A stretch of DNA of 64,000 bases from Diphasiastrum complanatum (taxonomy: Eukaryota; Streptophyta; Lycopodiopsida; Lycopodiales; Lycopodiaceae), in contig CM055095.1 in the NCBI GenBank assembly GCA_029204225.1, forward strand, positions 35,553,078 through 35,617,077, in the 5' to 3' direction. Positions within the stretch are counted from its first letter, which is position 1. The number at the start of each line of letters is the position of its first letter. Shown here one piece after another: positions 23,876 through 48,583 of the stretch. Both the position numbers and the translations under genes were made by a program. A model generated the notes under the pieces. The model was not told where the DNA came from and searched no databases. It saw only the letters and a list, made by a program, of their open reading frames with translations.

Positions 23876-25238
23876 TGAAACAGTGCATACAATAATGCAA
23901 TAGTAAAGTCTACTAAATTGTAGCATATCACCTGCCATCAATACTATTAAGAGTCATCAATTTTGAAGATGCATGTTTGCAAAATTGTAGCACACCGCAT
24001 GCCATCGTTTTTGTGAAGTTTGGTGAGAGAAAATCTCGAAAACAAGTCCCGTTATACTACTAGACACATACTAGTAACAAAAGTGCATAATTGTTGAATA
24101 ATACGTAAGACGAAAAACAATGGTGTGAATTAAAATTTGCGAATGTTCAAATGATGCATCACATTAACTTTAACAATATAGGTTGTACTATAACAATGGT
24201 TTACTAATACATAAAGTAGAACAAAACTGATTTGTGTGGACATTCCAACCATTTGCAATTTTGTGATCGTCAAAGATTTGGTGAAAGTTTCAAGCAAAAA
24301 TTTCCCTTTTGATTGATGGGAAACAAAATCCACTTGTAGAAGTTTCACTTGCATTTATGAGATCAAGCTGGCATCAATGTTTTCAAAAAGCTTAGAAGAC
24401 AAGCTCTCTCGACAAGGTCCTGGCTCAAGCTAACATTGAATATATTTGTGTGCATCTTCCAGTCTTACAACTTAAAAAAATGACAATTCTGAGTTGTGAG
24501 TACTATGCATTGATATTTGCTACATCTTCTAACTACAACCCTAGGTCAGATGCAAACTAAAACATAATTAGTCAAGGACGCAACACATGTATTGCCTTAC
24601 TATACAAGCATTCCTTTCTAAAATTTGAATTATAATTTATTTATCCTCAAATTACATCATAGATGAACATTACGAAAGTAATTGGCACAACAGTTAGCCC
24701 AAAGATAATTCGTTGTAACTAAACATTTCAAGTTTTTTTATACTTATAACACCTTTTGACTAAGTCATAACCTACTTACCCCTTGATCACCAAACAAGCA
24801 CCTCCTAAAAATTAAAACGTGCTCATCACAGGAATGAAGATTTCTTCAATTGGCATCTAGCAATACAGTATTACTAGTTAGTTGGCGGATGCTGCCTGGG
24901 AGAAGAAAAAAAAGTTGCAATTAGAAGTCAATTTGCCTAATAGTTGTTTTTTTGGGGGGGGGACAAGACATGCGGCCATCAGTCATAGCCAACTCATATA
25001 TAAAGAATCTTGAGCTATTCAATGGTTTGTCGCTATTCTACTAAAATTAGACATAATTTTAGACAAATCAATGGGAGTAAAGCAAACAACAAGAGTAGCA
25101 AAATGATCGATCTTTATTTCTAATCTGATGAGACTATTTATGTCTGATCATATTAGATTGTACTCAGGTTAGCTCTGGGTGAATGAAGAATTTGAACAAA
25201 TGCTTCGACACCAAGTTGAGCATTAGTGGTGCCACATT

Positions 25239-25422
25239 AGTTAGGACGCATCAAAAGAAATACAGCCGAGGGACGTTAGACAATGTATCAGGATGAACCA
25301 CTTTTCATTCTCTCAGCAATGAAACACAGCTAGGACACATCAAAAGAAATACAACCGAGGGATGTTAGAAAACATATCAGGATGAATCAATTTCCATGCT
25401 TCTCTGTCGTGATACACAGCTA
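25239..25422 (+). repeat. Tandem duplication, unit about 90 bp
   Basis: GCATCAAAAGAAATACAGCC and then GTATCAGGATGAACCA (from 25,239) recur as ACATCAAAAGAAATACAACC and CATATCAGGATGAATCA (from 25,330). Both copies end in ACACAGCTAG-like sequence. The repeat lies 140-320 bp past the KMS1 stop codon and could be in its 3' UTR. Confidence 0.7.
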
Positions 25423-25561
25423 GATTTTGGATAGAGAACATGAAACATATGTTCAAAAATGACTTACGATTAGCATTAGTAGATCTCCTATTTAGCGCTG
25501 AAAGAGGGGTTTCCATTGGAGCAGACTGGATTCATAACTGCCAATTGACTATTTGGGTCAT

Positions 25562-37116
<11,555 letters not shown>

Positions 37117-38024
37117 TGCTGCTTCTTTCTGCCTGCTTCAAATTGATGAACTCGGAAGTAGGGAAAATCTTTCGAAGGATACAAATAATTGAAACTGAGA
37201 GTTCCACCTCTGACAGCACGCAACAATCCGCAACATGACAAACCCTACTATTGGTAGAATACTGCGAGTCCTCAGCCCGCCAAACCCTACTACTGCTAAA
37301 ATAACACTAGTCCTCAACCTGGCAAACCCTACTACTAATACGTTACAAGCAAAATGCCCGACTCGTCCCTGCTATGGCGCAAACAACAAGACATGCTACC
37401 TTCTCCAAAAATAGAGATGGAAATTTGTACTTGGAAGCCCTAAGCTGGCAAGAACATAGAAAAAGGGAACGTCATAATCATATAGTAGATGCCTTAACAG
37501 TTCAGAGGAGGGTAAGAGAGGGACGGGAGGGGGAAAGTTAACCCAGCAGAAGTAGATGCAGTTCAATAGAGTGTGAACTAATAAATGCAGGGCCGCTCTA
37601 AAGCGACGAACAATTGGATCGCAAAAAAATCATCAATCCGCTACGTGCATCAAACTAAAAGATGAAGATGGCAAGAGATTGCGATCTTCAAACCACAATT
37701 ATGGAGATCTGCATGCTTATCAGAGAATAAAGATAATGGATCAAATCTAATAGGAGAGCAGTGAATGCTGCATCTACGATCGATAGACGAGAGCAGCTTT
37801 GCCCCGCCATCGCTCCCTCGCATTTTACTTCGCGTGCTAAAAGCTGAATAAGAACGACGCTGACATGAATTACTTATAAGATTTTAAGCAAATGGTAGCT
37901 TGACACGTGTCATTGGGCTTGTGATCAAATGCGACCTTTTTCCGGCCTCTGCCCCCTTTCAGACCTTTCAGGCCCCTGGACACGCCTAAACCCTGACCCC
38001 ACCATGGGGCATTTACCCTGCTTA
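37117..38024. other. Upstream region of KMS1, no further gene seen
   Basis: This should hold the 5' UTR and promoter of the KMS1-type gene. CAAACCCTACTA-type words recur at 37,240-37,340 (three times). I find no clear TATA box placed where it would decide the start. Short frames in this stretch show no motif. Confidence 0.4.
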
Positions 38025-38380
38025 AAATATCAATAGTTGAGTGAGTAGAACACAAGTTTGCTGATAATCCAGTGACCACATTTATTAATAAAAGTATCCA
38101 ATTGTCATTTAGCATCAGCTAATTCCCACGCTAGTATCGTGTTGATGATCTACCTTTGGCTTGATGATAATCGCCAAAGAACCTTGTGTAAAATATTGAT
38201 ACTTGCATGAGTATAACACAAGTTTCCTTATAATTGATGTTTATCAATAAGAGTATGCTCAATGGGCAGAACCAATCATGAGAACCACGAATATAACGTC
38301 ATTTAATAGCTGTGTTAGTACCATGTTGATAGTCGGCCTTATGCCTGATGATAATTGCCAAAGAATCATTGGGTATCAAG
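38025..38380 (+). repeat. Diverged tandem repeat, unit about 170-185 bp, two copies
   Basis: Copy one (AAAATATCAATAGTTGAGTG, then AGAACACAAGTTT, then TTGGCTTGATGATAATCGCC, then AAAGAA) is followed by copy two (AAAATATTGATACTTGCATG, then ATAACACAAGTTT, then TGCCTGATGATAATTGCC, then AAAGAA). They differ by many substitutions and an indel. Confidence 0.65.
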
Positions 38381-38708
38381 ATTTTTTTGGGTACTCAAAA
38401 CCCAAGGCGTAGATTAGCTTAGGAAGCTTTCACATACTTGGAACTGACAACTATACTTGACTTAAAAATATTAATGATTAAGCAGAATCATTGGGTATTT
38501 AATGAATATTTTACTCAATCACCATTGGTATATAATGCTTTAATTTTTTTTTTCTTGTCATTGACTCAATCCTAGCATTTAAGAGTACAATACAAACATG
38601 ACATATGTCCATTAGCTTCATGAAGCCCTTTTTGCCAATTCCACAAATTCTTGACTAGACCCTTATTTATTTCAAGTTGCAAATATTGGTAAATGGAGAT
38701 TGCCATAT

Positions 38709-40112
38709 GTTATCATGCCCTGACCAAAGTTGGAGAACAACAGGATATCGATTCCTAGTATCTAGACTCTGAAGCAACTCAACATATGACTCACCATCGT
38801 GACTGGTTCAAGGACTACAAGTCATTCACCCACACTCGAGTTGTGCAACTTGGAGACAACTCATCTCATTCAATTGAAAGTGAAGGAACAGTCAGAGTCA
38901 AATTTCATAAAGGTGAAGTCAAGTTGTTGTCCAACGTTCTCCATGTTCCAAATTTGACCAAGAATATGCTCTTAGTTAGCAGAATCACTGATTCAGGTCG
39001 GAGAGTCGAATTCGATACAGACGGCTACACCATTCTTGACAAATCTCGAATAATTCTAGCCTTCGGAAGGAGAAGCGGCTATCTGTACAAACTCAGCCAT
39101 TGCTACTCTCCTAACAGTCAAGCTCTTCACACAGGCACTTCTGAATCATTTGATATGCTTTGGCATTTCAAACTTGGCCATCTCAACTTTAGTAGTATTC
39201 ATCAAATGTCAGCTCAGAGTCTAGTACAAAATATGTCGTCTGTCAGCAAGCCAACTTCTCCATGCGAAAGCTGTATTATAGGCAAGGATGCTAGAAGCCC
39301 TTTCATTTCAGACTCAATTCATACTTCCAAGGGCATGCTAGACCTTGTACATAGCGACATTTGCGGACTAATGCAGACTGCTTCAACAGGGGAAGCTCTC
39401 TATTTCCTAACCTTCATCGACGACTTCTCACGAAGGACTGCTACGTACATTCTGAAGAACAAATCCGAAGCATTCAAGTTCTTCAAGCAGTTCAAGGCGT
39501 TTGCTGAAAATCAAACTCAGAGGAAGATCAAAGCTCTACGCACAGATGGAGGGGGAGAGTATATCTCCATAGAATTCAAGGAGTTCTGCAAGGCCAACGG
39601 AATATATCAACAATATAAAACAAGCTAATCACCTCAGTCCAATGGTGTAGTTGGAAGGAAGAATGGACACTCATCGAAAGTGCCAAGATCATGCTGGCCC
39701 ATGCCTCTCTTCCAAAGAAGTTCTGGGCAGAAGCTGTTACTACAACAGCCTATCTTCAAAATCAATCCATGACAAAGGTTTCGAATGACCAAACACCTTA
39801 TGAGGTATGGACAAGATCAAAACCATCACTCAAACATATTCGAGAGTTTGGATGCATAGCTTACGCCCACATCCTTGAAGATCTAAGAAAGAAACTGGTC
39901 GACAAAAGCAGAAAGACAATTTTCATCGATTATTCCCCCGATCACAAGGCATACAAGCTCTACAATCTGGATATTGAGAAGGCATTCACCAGTAGAGATG
40001 TCATTTTTGTGGAAGACCAGTTCATCAACCACAAGGGGAAGGCTGTTGAAAAATACTTTGTGCAGGAACCAACCATACACTCTTTAGAAGTTAGTAACAT
40101 CACCTTCATGTA
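38709..40112 (+). pseudogene. Copia pol fragment (lineage A): protease to post-integrase
   Basis: The plus-strand frame begins with a protease-like segment (SEATQHMTHHRDWFKDYKSF; the DSGA site is altered). It continues through the GAG-pre-integrase (LWHFKLGHLNFSSIHQMSAQ) and the integrase (LVHSDICGLMQ, LTFIDDFSRRT, RTDGGGEYIS) to a stop at 39,628. After a short shifted stretch it resumes at 39,691 (MLAHASLPKKFWAEAV) and runs to 40,112 with RKTIFIDYSPDHKAYKLYN. gag, reverse transcriptase and RNase H are missing. It is the same family as the minus fragment at 4,870-7,053. Confidence 0.85.
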
Positions 40113-40440
40113 AAAAATGTACATGAAATACTGGGTGAAGTATTTCCTAACTTAAGAGATTAAATTTAAAGAAAATTAACAATTACAATCTGAAATCATC
40201 CACAACTCTGGCAGACAATTCATAAAGCTTCCAAGTACAAATATCCTCAAAATCCACAATTCTATGATATAAGAGTTCATTCAATTAGAATCTCCAGAAA
40301 AATCGTTAAGATATAGAATGATTAAAACTCAATTCTGAGTATCCTAGATACTCTCTTCCTCTTCACACTGATCGTTTTACCAATTAACTTCATTCCAGAG
40401 TAATCAACTACTAAAGTATAATTCAGAAATCCCTTGGAAA
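40113..40440. other. No gene seen between two Copia fragments
   Basis: AT-rich sequence with short frames only. It could be leader sequence of the Copia element that starts in gag at about 40,435, but no primer-binding site is visible. Confidence 0.35.
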
Positions 40441-42935
40441 GTGAGGATAGAATCCATTCTTGTACTTCAAGATCTAATAGATGTAGTGAATGGGAATGAG
40501 GAGGAGCCTACTAATCCTCAAGAAATTTTCAAATTCAAGAAAAGAGCATGTGTTGCTCTTCATGTTTTAAAGTTAAATGTCTCTAATGAAGTTCTAAGAG
40601 AGATTAGCTCTTGTGTCAATGCTCAAGAAGCATGGAGTACTCTTCAATCTATTTATGAGTCTAAAAACACTTCAAGAGTCCTTACTCTAAGAAATATGTT
40701 TTTTCAAAGTTTTCAAAGAAAGGATGAAAGTGCTCCATCCTATGTTTCTAGAGTCAAGGATCTCCATAAAGATCTTTGTTGCATAGATGATTCTATCAAA
40801 TCCAAAGAAATTGTTCAAGTTATTTTGAATGGATTAACTGAGGATTTTGATACCATTGTTCAATCTTATGCAATTAAAGAGGACTTACCCTCTTTAGAAG
40901 CCTTACAAGAGTCTTGATAGTCGAGGAGTATAGGCATCAAACTCGAGTAGCAAGATTTGAGAGATTGTCTCTCAAGGATGGAGGAAGTGATCAAGCACTC
41001 TTCACCAAATCCAAGGAGAAGAGAAAAGACAAGAAGAATGGCAAGAGCTCCAAGGACAACACAAAAGCAATGGAAAAGACATCCGAGGAGGAACCAAGCT
41101 CATCCAATGTGAAGAAGAACAAGTACAAGGTTACTTGTTTCTCATGTGGCAAGAAGGGGCATTTTGCCTCCCAATGCTACAAAAGAAAAAAGCAAGCCAA
41201 CATCACTTGTGAAGATGAATCTCCTTGTGACAAAGAAGATTCACTTATGATGTCTAACTTTTCATCTTCCTCTTTCAAGCATTCTAATGTATGGTGGCTA
41301 GATAGTGGTGCCTCATCCCACATGAGTAGTGATAAAAACTCTTTTTGTAATTTTGTACTATACAAAGGATCTAGAAGTTGTATCTAAATAGCAAACGATG
41401 AGGAATGTATGATAGAAGGCATAGGAAGCATATCTCTAGATAAGCTTGATCTCAATGATGTGTTCTATGTTCCTAGTTTGACTGAAAGTCTAATAAATGT
41501 AGGCCAACTCAATGATGATGGTCTACAAGTAGATTTTAAAGATGGTACTTGCTTGATCACAAAAGATGATGATATAATAGCATCATGTTCTCGTTTTAGA
41601 AGGTTATTCAAGCTTGATGGAAATGGAAATGCTAATCTTTGCTCAGATATTGTGCTACAAGGGAAGCTTTCAAATGAAGATCTATGGCATAGGAGGTTGG
41701 GCCATCCCAACTCCAAGGCCATGCAATCTATGTGCAAGTTGGAGCTAGCTCATGGTTTGCCTAAGTCCATGATCAAGGAGCCAAGTCCTTGTGATGCATG
41801 TGCATTGGCCAAATCACATGCAAGGCCACATCAAAGATCAACCATCAAGTCCAAAGCACCTTAGGAACTCATCCATAGTGACATCCATTTCTCATCCACC
41901 AAGAGCAAGGGTGGAGCTACATGTTTTATAACATTTATTGATGATTACTCATGTTTTTTTTGGGTTTACCTCTTATCTTCTAAAGCACTTGCATATGAAA
42001 CTTTTGTGAAGTTCAAAGCTTTTGTTGAGAAACAACTATCTTGTAAAATTAAAGCTTTGAGAAGTGATAATGGAGGTGAATACATCTCCACAAAGTTCAT
42101 AAACTTTTGTAACGATTTTGGCATTAGAAGAAATTTCACTTGTTCCTACTCTCCTCAATCTAATGGAGTGGCAGAAAGAAAAAATAGAACTCTATGTGAA
42201 TGTGCAAAGGCACTTAGACTAGGAGCCTCTCTTTCTAAAGATTTTTGGGGAGAAGCAATAGGATGTGCTAACTATCTTTGCAATTTTTTTCCAAATCATG
42301 CTATAGAAGATATTTCACCTTATGAAAAGTTGTATGGAAGGAAACTCGAGGTCAATCATCTTAGAACATTTGGATGTGTATGCTTTGTACATGTACCTCT
42401 TGAAACAAGAAAAAAAGAGGATGTTAATGCTCTAAAAGGCATTATGATAGGCTACTCAAGTAAAGCCTATAGAATTTTTGTTCCATCTACTAATCAAACT
42501 ATGATAAGTAGAGATGTGATCTTCCATGAAGATTGAATGTACATGAAGGACAATGTGCAGGAATCTCAAGAGTTTATTCATCAAGGAGGAGTCTCTTCAT
42601 CAAGTATTGATCAAGATGAAGACTTGTTGGGGCCAAGAAGCCGAGTCTACCAATGACTCCAAAAAGATCAACCCGAGAGAGATCCGAGCCTAGAAGACTC
42701 GCCTACTTGGAAAAAGGCAAACAAGTGGAGGATTCAAGTTCTCTACATGTTCTTCACACTTCCATTGAAGAACCATCAAGTGTGGAGGAAGCTCTTCAAT
42801 CAAAGGATTGGATCAAAGCTATGGAGGCCGAGTATGAAGCTTTGATGCAAAATGAGACTTGGCAACTTGTAGATCCACCTAATGATAAGCATGTCATTGG
42901 ATGCAAGTGAGTCTATAAGAATCAAGCTCAATAAT
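40435..42935 (+). pseudogene. Copia gag-pol fragment (lineage C), truncated at both ends
   Basis: gag starts mid-domain (WKVRIESILVLQDLIDVVNG) and runs to a frameshift at 40,917. The knuckle CFSCGKKGHFASQCYKRK follows at 41,130-41,190, then protease WWLDSGASSHMSSDKNSF, GAG-pre-integrase (LWHRRLGHPNSKAMQSM), integrase (RSDNGGEYISTKF; SPQSNGVAERKNRT) and the start of reverse transcriptase (VIGCK, then a stop where TGG is expected). The match ends within about 25 bases of that point, near 42,935. Single-base shifts at 40,917, 41,387, 41,864 and 42,536 inactivate it. It is close in sequence to the intact element at 43,104-49,265 but a separate copy. Confidence 0.85.
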
Positions 42936-43103
42936 GTTTGATTTCAACCTTTCACTATAGTTAGTGAAAACAATGTCACCATCATAAACCAAAAGATAGA
43001 ATTCTACAATTCTATCCAACATGAAGTAGAGTAGATGAAGTTGAGTATCAAACCTAATCAAACCAGCCCATTTGAGCTCAAACCAAACCTCAATGAGCTC
43101 ACC
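42912..43103 (-). CDS. C-terminal continuation of the unknown ORF beyond the Copia insertion
   Basis: If one copy of the duplicated TCACC and the Copia element are removed, the minus frame of the ORF at 51,309-49,261 continues without stop for about 63 codons (LIGELIEVWFELKWAGLI, then VYDGDIVFTNYSERLKSN) to TGA near 42,912. The last dozen codons run antisense to the end of the plus-strand Copia fragment, so the natural C-terminus may have been lost at that junction (about 42,936). Confidence 0.5.
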
Positions 43104-43785
43104 TGTAAAAATTACAGCAAATAAGGATCCTAAAACACTTGAAATGATGAGGAAAACAATAGATTATGATTTCATAAGATTAGCACAAGTTGAACCATCA
43201 AAATCCATCAAAAATCTATGTTTGAACCTCACTAAATGGCCCAAATCCTTGAAGAAGGCTTCACACATGTGAAAGTACGGCCTCCCACAGTCTGAGTACT
43301 GTACACCAGACCTACATTCAATCCTATAATCATTAGTAATCACAAGTACTCAAACAATTATGAACATAGAGAGCAATTGCACCATTATGAGAGAAAAAAC
43401 ATGAAATTGCTTGATTGATTTTGGTGAGATATCATCACCTATATATACATGATCCATCACGGTTTTGGGCAGGTATGAGTAGCCCTAAACCTATCCCTAA
43501 TGCTAATTTTGGTGGATCTTTCATCCCTACCAAGTTAGGGTTGAAATCTTGGAGATCCCTCAACAATGCAAAAATTACCAAAAATAGCTCCTATTTTTTT
43601 TCCCTTGTATCTAAGCATAATTTGGACTCATTCCAAAGGTTCTAATACTTAGGTCTACTTGAGAACATCCTTATGAATGGAATCCTATGCTATTTGGCAC
43701 GTGTGACAAGCCACATCATGACCATCTGACTATTTACAAGTCATATGACCAAAACTAGTCAAGCTAGAATTGTGAATTTTTAACA
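43104..43785 (-). repeat. 3' LTR of the near-complete Copia
   Basis: On minus it reads TGTTAAAAATTCACAATTC at the start and TGCTGTAATTTTTACA at the end. The polypurine tract lies next to it (CTCCTCCTCACT on plus, 43,786-43,797). The left flank is TCACC. Confidence 0.95.
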
Positions 43786-43799
43786 CTCCTCCTCACTAT

Positions 43800-46700
43800 C
43801 TAGCTTGGTTCAATCATTGCTTTACTAATCACTCCAAGTGATGATCTGAACTTCATAAAAGGTGTCTTTTGAAGTGGTTTAGTAAGTAGATCAGCTACAC
43901 ATTCATTGCTTGGAACATGCTCCAAAGCAATCTCCTTGGCTTGCACCATTTCTCTCACAAAGTGATAGCATATCTCAATGTGCTTAGATCTTGCATGGAA
44001 GATTGGGTTAGATGCAAGGTGTTGGGCTGATATATTGTCATTGTAGATGATTGGTGCCTCCTCTGAATCCATGATCTTTAGTTCCACCAATAATCTCTTG
44101 ATCCAAAGTACCTCCTTTGTAGTGGTTGTCAAAGCTTTGTACTCGGCCTCAGTTGAAGATAGAGATATAGTTTCTTGTTTTTTTTGAAAGCCATGAAACC
44201 ACACCTTCTCCTATGAAAGTTGAATAGACACTTGTTGATTTCCTATCCCTCTTGTCCCCTGCAAAATCTGAATCACTAAATGCATGAAGGTTAATCACAT
44301 CTCCTCTATATAGAATCCCAAAATCTAATGTACCCGAGATGTATCTTAGAATCCTCTTAGCCTTTTTCCAATGGATATGCAATGGCTTTTGCATGGATTG
44401 GCTCAACCTACATACACTAAAGCTAAGATCTGGTCTAGTTATAGTGATCCACATTAAGGAACCTATAAGTTGCCTAAACAAAGTGATGTCCATGAAGGAT
44501 CTTTCATCATCTTCATTTGGCACTTTTACATCTTGCTCCATTGGTGTGTCAACACTTTTGCATACTTCCATCTTAAACTTCTTCAAAAGACTTTGAGCAT
44601 AGTTTACTTGACTTATAAAGATAAAATCAGACCCTCTAAGTACTTCTATGCCTAAGATGAAGTGAAGACACCCTAGATCTACCATCTTGAATTCTAAGAA
44701 TAGATCTATCTTGATTTTTTCAATACCATCAACACTATTTCCACTAATGATGATGTCATCTACATAAATGAGTAAAAATACAATACCAACATCATCAAAC
44801 TTAATGTAAAGAGTGGGATCATATTCACTTTGAACAAAAAAAAAGTGAAATAAGATAGCAATGTAGTCTTGAATTCCAAGATCTCGAGGCTTGCTTCAAG
44901 CCATAGATGCTTCTTTGGAGATGGCATACTTTGTTCTCCATTCCATGCTTGATGAACCCTTGTGGCTGTTCCATATAGATATCCTCTTCCAAAAAAGCAT
45001 TCAAGAAAGCATTAGAGACATCCATTTGACATAGAATCCATCCAAAATGTGATGCAAGTGCAATGATTAGCCTTATTGTGACCATCTTGGCCACGGGTGC
45101 AAAAGTTTCCTCATAGTCTATCCCTCTCTCTTGAGCATAACCTTTTGCAACTAATCTTGCTTTATGTTTGTTAACAATCCCATTTGCATTCAACTTAAGC
45201 TTGAAAACCCACTTGCATCCTATTACATTCCTTTGAGGTCTCTCAACAAGCAACCAAGTTTCATTCTCAATCAAGGCATCATACTCATCCAACATAGCTT
45301 TATACCATTCTTTGGAGTTCAATGCATCTTCAACATTAGATGGTTCTTCAAAACTAGATAAAGCATAAGAAGTGGATGAGATACCCTCAACTTGTTGTCC
45401 TTTGCCTTGATATGTGAGCCTTGATGGCTCCACTTTTGCCCTTGAAGATCTCCTTGGTGTGATAGGTGGGTTTGGTGCTTGCTCCTCCATGAGCTCCTCC
45501 TCAAAACCAAGATCTTGCTCCTTGGCCATCTTCTTCTTGATTGTTGGAGCACTTGAGCCTTCTTCAAGCATATGCATATGATGTTCATCAAAGATGACAT
45601 CCCTTGAAACAACAAATTTGTTCAAGGATGGGAGATAGACTTTGTAGCCCTTGCTTGAGCTTGCATATCCAAGCATGATCCCTCTTGTGGAAGATGGATC
45701 CTCCTTGGTTCTTGTTTCCAATGGCACATGCACATAACATATACATCCAAAAACTTTCAAGTGATTAAGATTGGGCTTCTTTCCATACAACATCTCATAA
45801 GGAGTTTTGCCTTCAATTGCTTTGCAAGACACCCTATTCATCAAGTAGTTTGCACATACAAGAGACTCACCCCAAAAGGATTTGGGCAAACAAACATCTA
45901 ATCTTAAAGCCTTAGAACATTCACATAATGTTCTATTCCTTCTTTCAACAACTCCATTTTGTTGAGGAGTGTAAGGACAAGAAGTCTCTTTCTTGATCCC
46001 TTCCTCCTCACAAAAGGCCTTGAACTCATTGGAGATGAATTCTCCACCATTGTCACTTCTAAGAATCTTGATGCTATGATTATGATGCTTTTCCACAAAC
46101 CACTTGAACTTTACAAAAGTATCAAATACTTGAGACTTGAAGGAAAGTAAGAACACCCAACAATATCTTGAGTAGTCATCAATGAAGGTTAAAAACATGG
46201 ATGAGCCTCCATTAGATTTGGTGCTAGCAATGTGCACATCCGAGTGTATGAGTTCAAGAGGATGAGATGACTTTGTGATGGAGTTAGGAAACACCTTCTT
46301 ATGTGCCTTGGATAAGGCACAAGCTTCACAAACCTTGTCTTCCTTCCCAATAGACCTTGGTAGGCCTAAAGCATACTCCTCCTTGATCATAGCCTCCATG
46401 GAACCCGAGTTGACATGTCCAAGTCTTTTGTGCCATAAAGTAAAGGTAGATATCTTGCTCTTCTCGGCCAACATGACAACATTAGTATCCACAAATGCAT
46501 CCAACTTATAAAGTTTGCCAAGTCTAGTGCCCTTAGCCACTATCTTACCCTTCTTCTTGATGAAACATTCATTTGAAGCAAAGTCAACATTGAAACCATT
46601 GTCTACCATTTGGCCAACACTTAGTAGATTCTTTGTTATTGTAGGAATGTACAAAACACCTTCTATGTTGATCTTTTTGGAAGATCCTAAGCAAAGGAGA

Positions 46701-47770
46701 ATGCTACCAATTCCTTCAATCTTACAAGCTTCATCATTTGCTGTATAGATAGACTTTATAGGTCCATCATAAGATAAGAGAGAAGAGAAAAACTCTCTTT
46801 TACTAGTCATGTGTGAACTAGCACCCGAGTCAATCCACCAAGGATCTTCTCCTTTGAAGCTTGTTGAAGAAAATATGGACATCATGAGAGAGTCCTCATG
46901 TGAACTCTCCTCCTCCTCCTCTTTGCTCATGTTGGCTTGGCTTTGATCTTGCTTCCTCTTGAAGCATTCCGAGGCATAATGCCCCATCTTGCTACAGTAG
47001 TAGCACTTCACCTTTGATTTGTCCTTCTTGACTTTGGTGGTTGATGGAGATGCCTTTGAGGGTCCTTCTTGATCCTCAAGCTTTGTAGACTTCTTGAATG
47101 TTGATCATTTGCCTTTGGACTTGCCTTTGCCTTTGGTGAAGAGAGCTTGGTCATCTCCACCTTGGATGGAAAGCCTATCCATCCTCTCTTGCATTTGGCT
47201 CCTTCTTGATTTCTCGGCCATGAGTGTGCCTTGGAGTTCTTCAAGTATGGGTAGCTTACCCATAATTGCATATCCCTGAACCAAATTGTCAAATTCAAAG
47301 CTTAGTCCATTCAATATGAGTTGAACAAGCTCTTCATCCTTGATAGGGTCACCTATAAAGGCTAGCTCTTTGTTCAATTCCTTTACTCTTAGGACAAAAG
47401 TATGTGCACTCTCTCCTTTCTTTTGATAGCTTCTATAGATTTGATTCTTCAAAGCTGACATTCTAGTTTGGTTCTTGGATTCATAGACCTTTTGCAAAGT
47501 CTCCCAAGCATCTTGAGCCGAAGTGCAATCTCCTACCTCTCTTAAGAGTTCATTTGCAACATTCATTTTTATGCAATGTAGTGCAACATTGCACCTCTTG
47601 ATGTATTTGGCTTTTTCTTGAGGATGAATAGGTTCACCCTCCTTACCATTTACAATTTCCATCAGATCTTGCATGATCATGATAGATTCCATTCTAACTT
47701 TCCATATGGAATAGTTAGTTTTGTTGAGCCTTTCATTAGTATCCAAAAGATATGCATTTATACATGTCAT
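43800..47770 (-). CDS. Copia gag-pol polyprotein, one stop and two frameshifts
   Basis: ATG 47,770 opens gag (UBN2-type, LNKTNYSIWKVRMESIMI) to TGA at 47,105. The same frame continues past that stop into the CCHC knuckle (CYYCSKMGHYASECFKRK, about 47,010), protease (WWIDSGASSHMTS, about 46,830), GAG-pre-integrase (LWHKRLGHVNSGSM), integrase (FLTFIDDYSRY, RSDNGGEFISNEF, PQQNGVVERRNRT) and reverse transcriptase (KARLVAKGYAQERGIDYEET; LYGLKQ-type region). A shift in a T run near 44,845 precedes the active-site box LIYVDDIIISG (about 44,760). A second shift in the T run at 44,173-44,180 lies inside RNase H, and the remainder (SSTEAEYKALTTTTKEVLWI) ends at TAG 43,800. If the runs are sequencing artefacts, the element could be functional apart from the TGA. 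Confidence 0.9.
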
Positions 47771-48570
47771 CTAGTCTCCCAATCAAGGACTTGACACAAA
47801 TGAAGGTTACTTCTATTGATTTGATTGAAGATCTACCTTATCCCACTTCTTAGGGACCTGAAAATATCAGTAATAGACTTCCTATAAAGATCTAAGAATG
47901 ATCTCTAACAAAATCATATCATAGAATACTAGAAACAATGCGTTTGCTTGATTGAAGTAGACAATACTAGTAGAATTGCCCCTCTTTCTATAAAGAACAT
48001 TAAAGCTTCCAAATGATCTGATCAAGAGTGAATTTCAGCAACCTAATATACTTTCAAAATCACTTGTAAAATATCTAAATGGAACTTAATGAGGATGCAA
48101 CACAATCTACTATCCAATCACAAGCAAAAAATGATCAAAATTGATGAAAAATTGATCTAATTTGGTGCATAAGTCAAGCAATGGTTGGACTGAACCTAAA
48201 TCACTTTAGGAGGTGTCTACTACACCTTAGAACAGCCTTGAAGAGTCTCCAAAACTCTGATCTTCCCTCTCCTTGAATGCTAGAAAGCCTCCTCTATGAA
48301 ATCACCTCCAAAACTCGCTTAGAAATCAATGCTTGGAGCAAGCAAAACTTGCTATCTTGGTAATGTGAATTGAATTCAACTTTGCATCTGGTTTTAGACA
48401 CCTAAACACCTGCAAAAATGAAGTCACACAACACCAATCTCCAATGTATTTGACTCACTTTGAGTTCTAGAATCAATACTAGATGCTAAGATCCAATCTA
48501 CACAAGATTTAGATCAAAAATTGTGATCAAATTGAATGAAAACCAAGGATTTAGCTCATTTCAGCCTTTA
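47771..48570 (-). other. Copia untranslated leader
   Basis: Internal sequence between the primer-binding site and the gag start. It has only short frames and no motif. Confidence 0.7.
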
Positions 48571-48583
48571 GGCTCTGATACCA
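48571..48583 (-). other. Primer-binding site
   Basis: On minus the bases read TGGTATCAGAGCC directly after the 5' LTR end TTTTTACA. It is the initiator Met tRNA type. Confidence 0.9.

Larger units (their letters stand above)
19642..25561. other. AT-rich intergenic DNA without recognisable genes
   Basis: No frame longer than about 90 codons shows a motif in either direction. The stretch holds local repeats (listed separately) and AT-rich simple sequence. The part nearest 25,561 would include the 3' UTR of the KMS1-type gene, whose stop codon is at 25,562. Confidence 0.5.

Noticed and set aside
43415-43645. Plus frame of 76 codons present again at 48,895-49,125
   Set aside because: Duplicated only because both lie in the two LTRs of one Copia element. 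It is not a gene.
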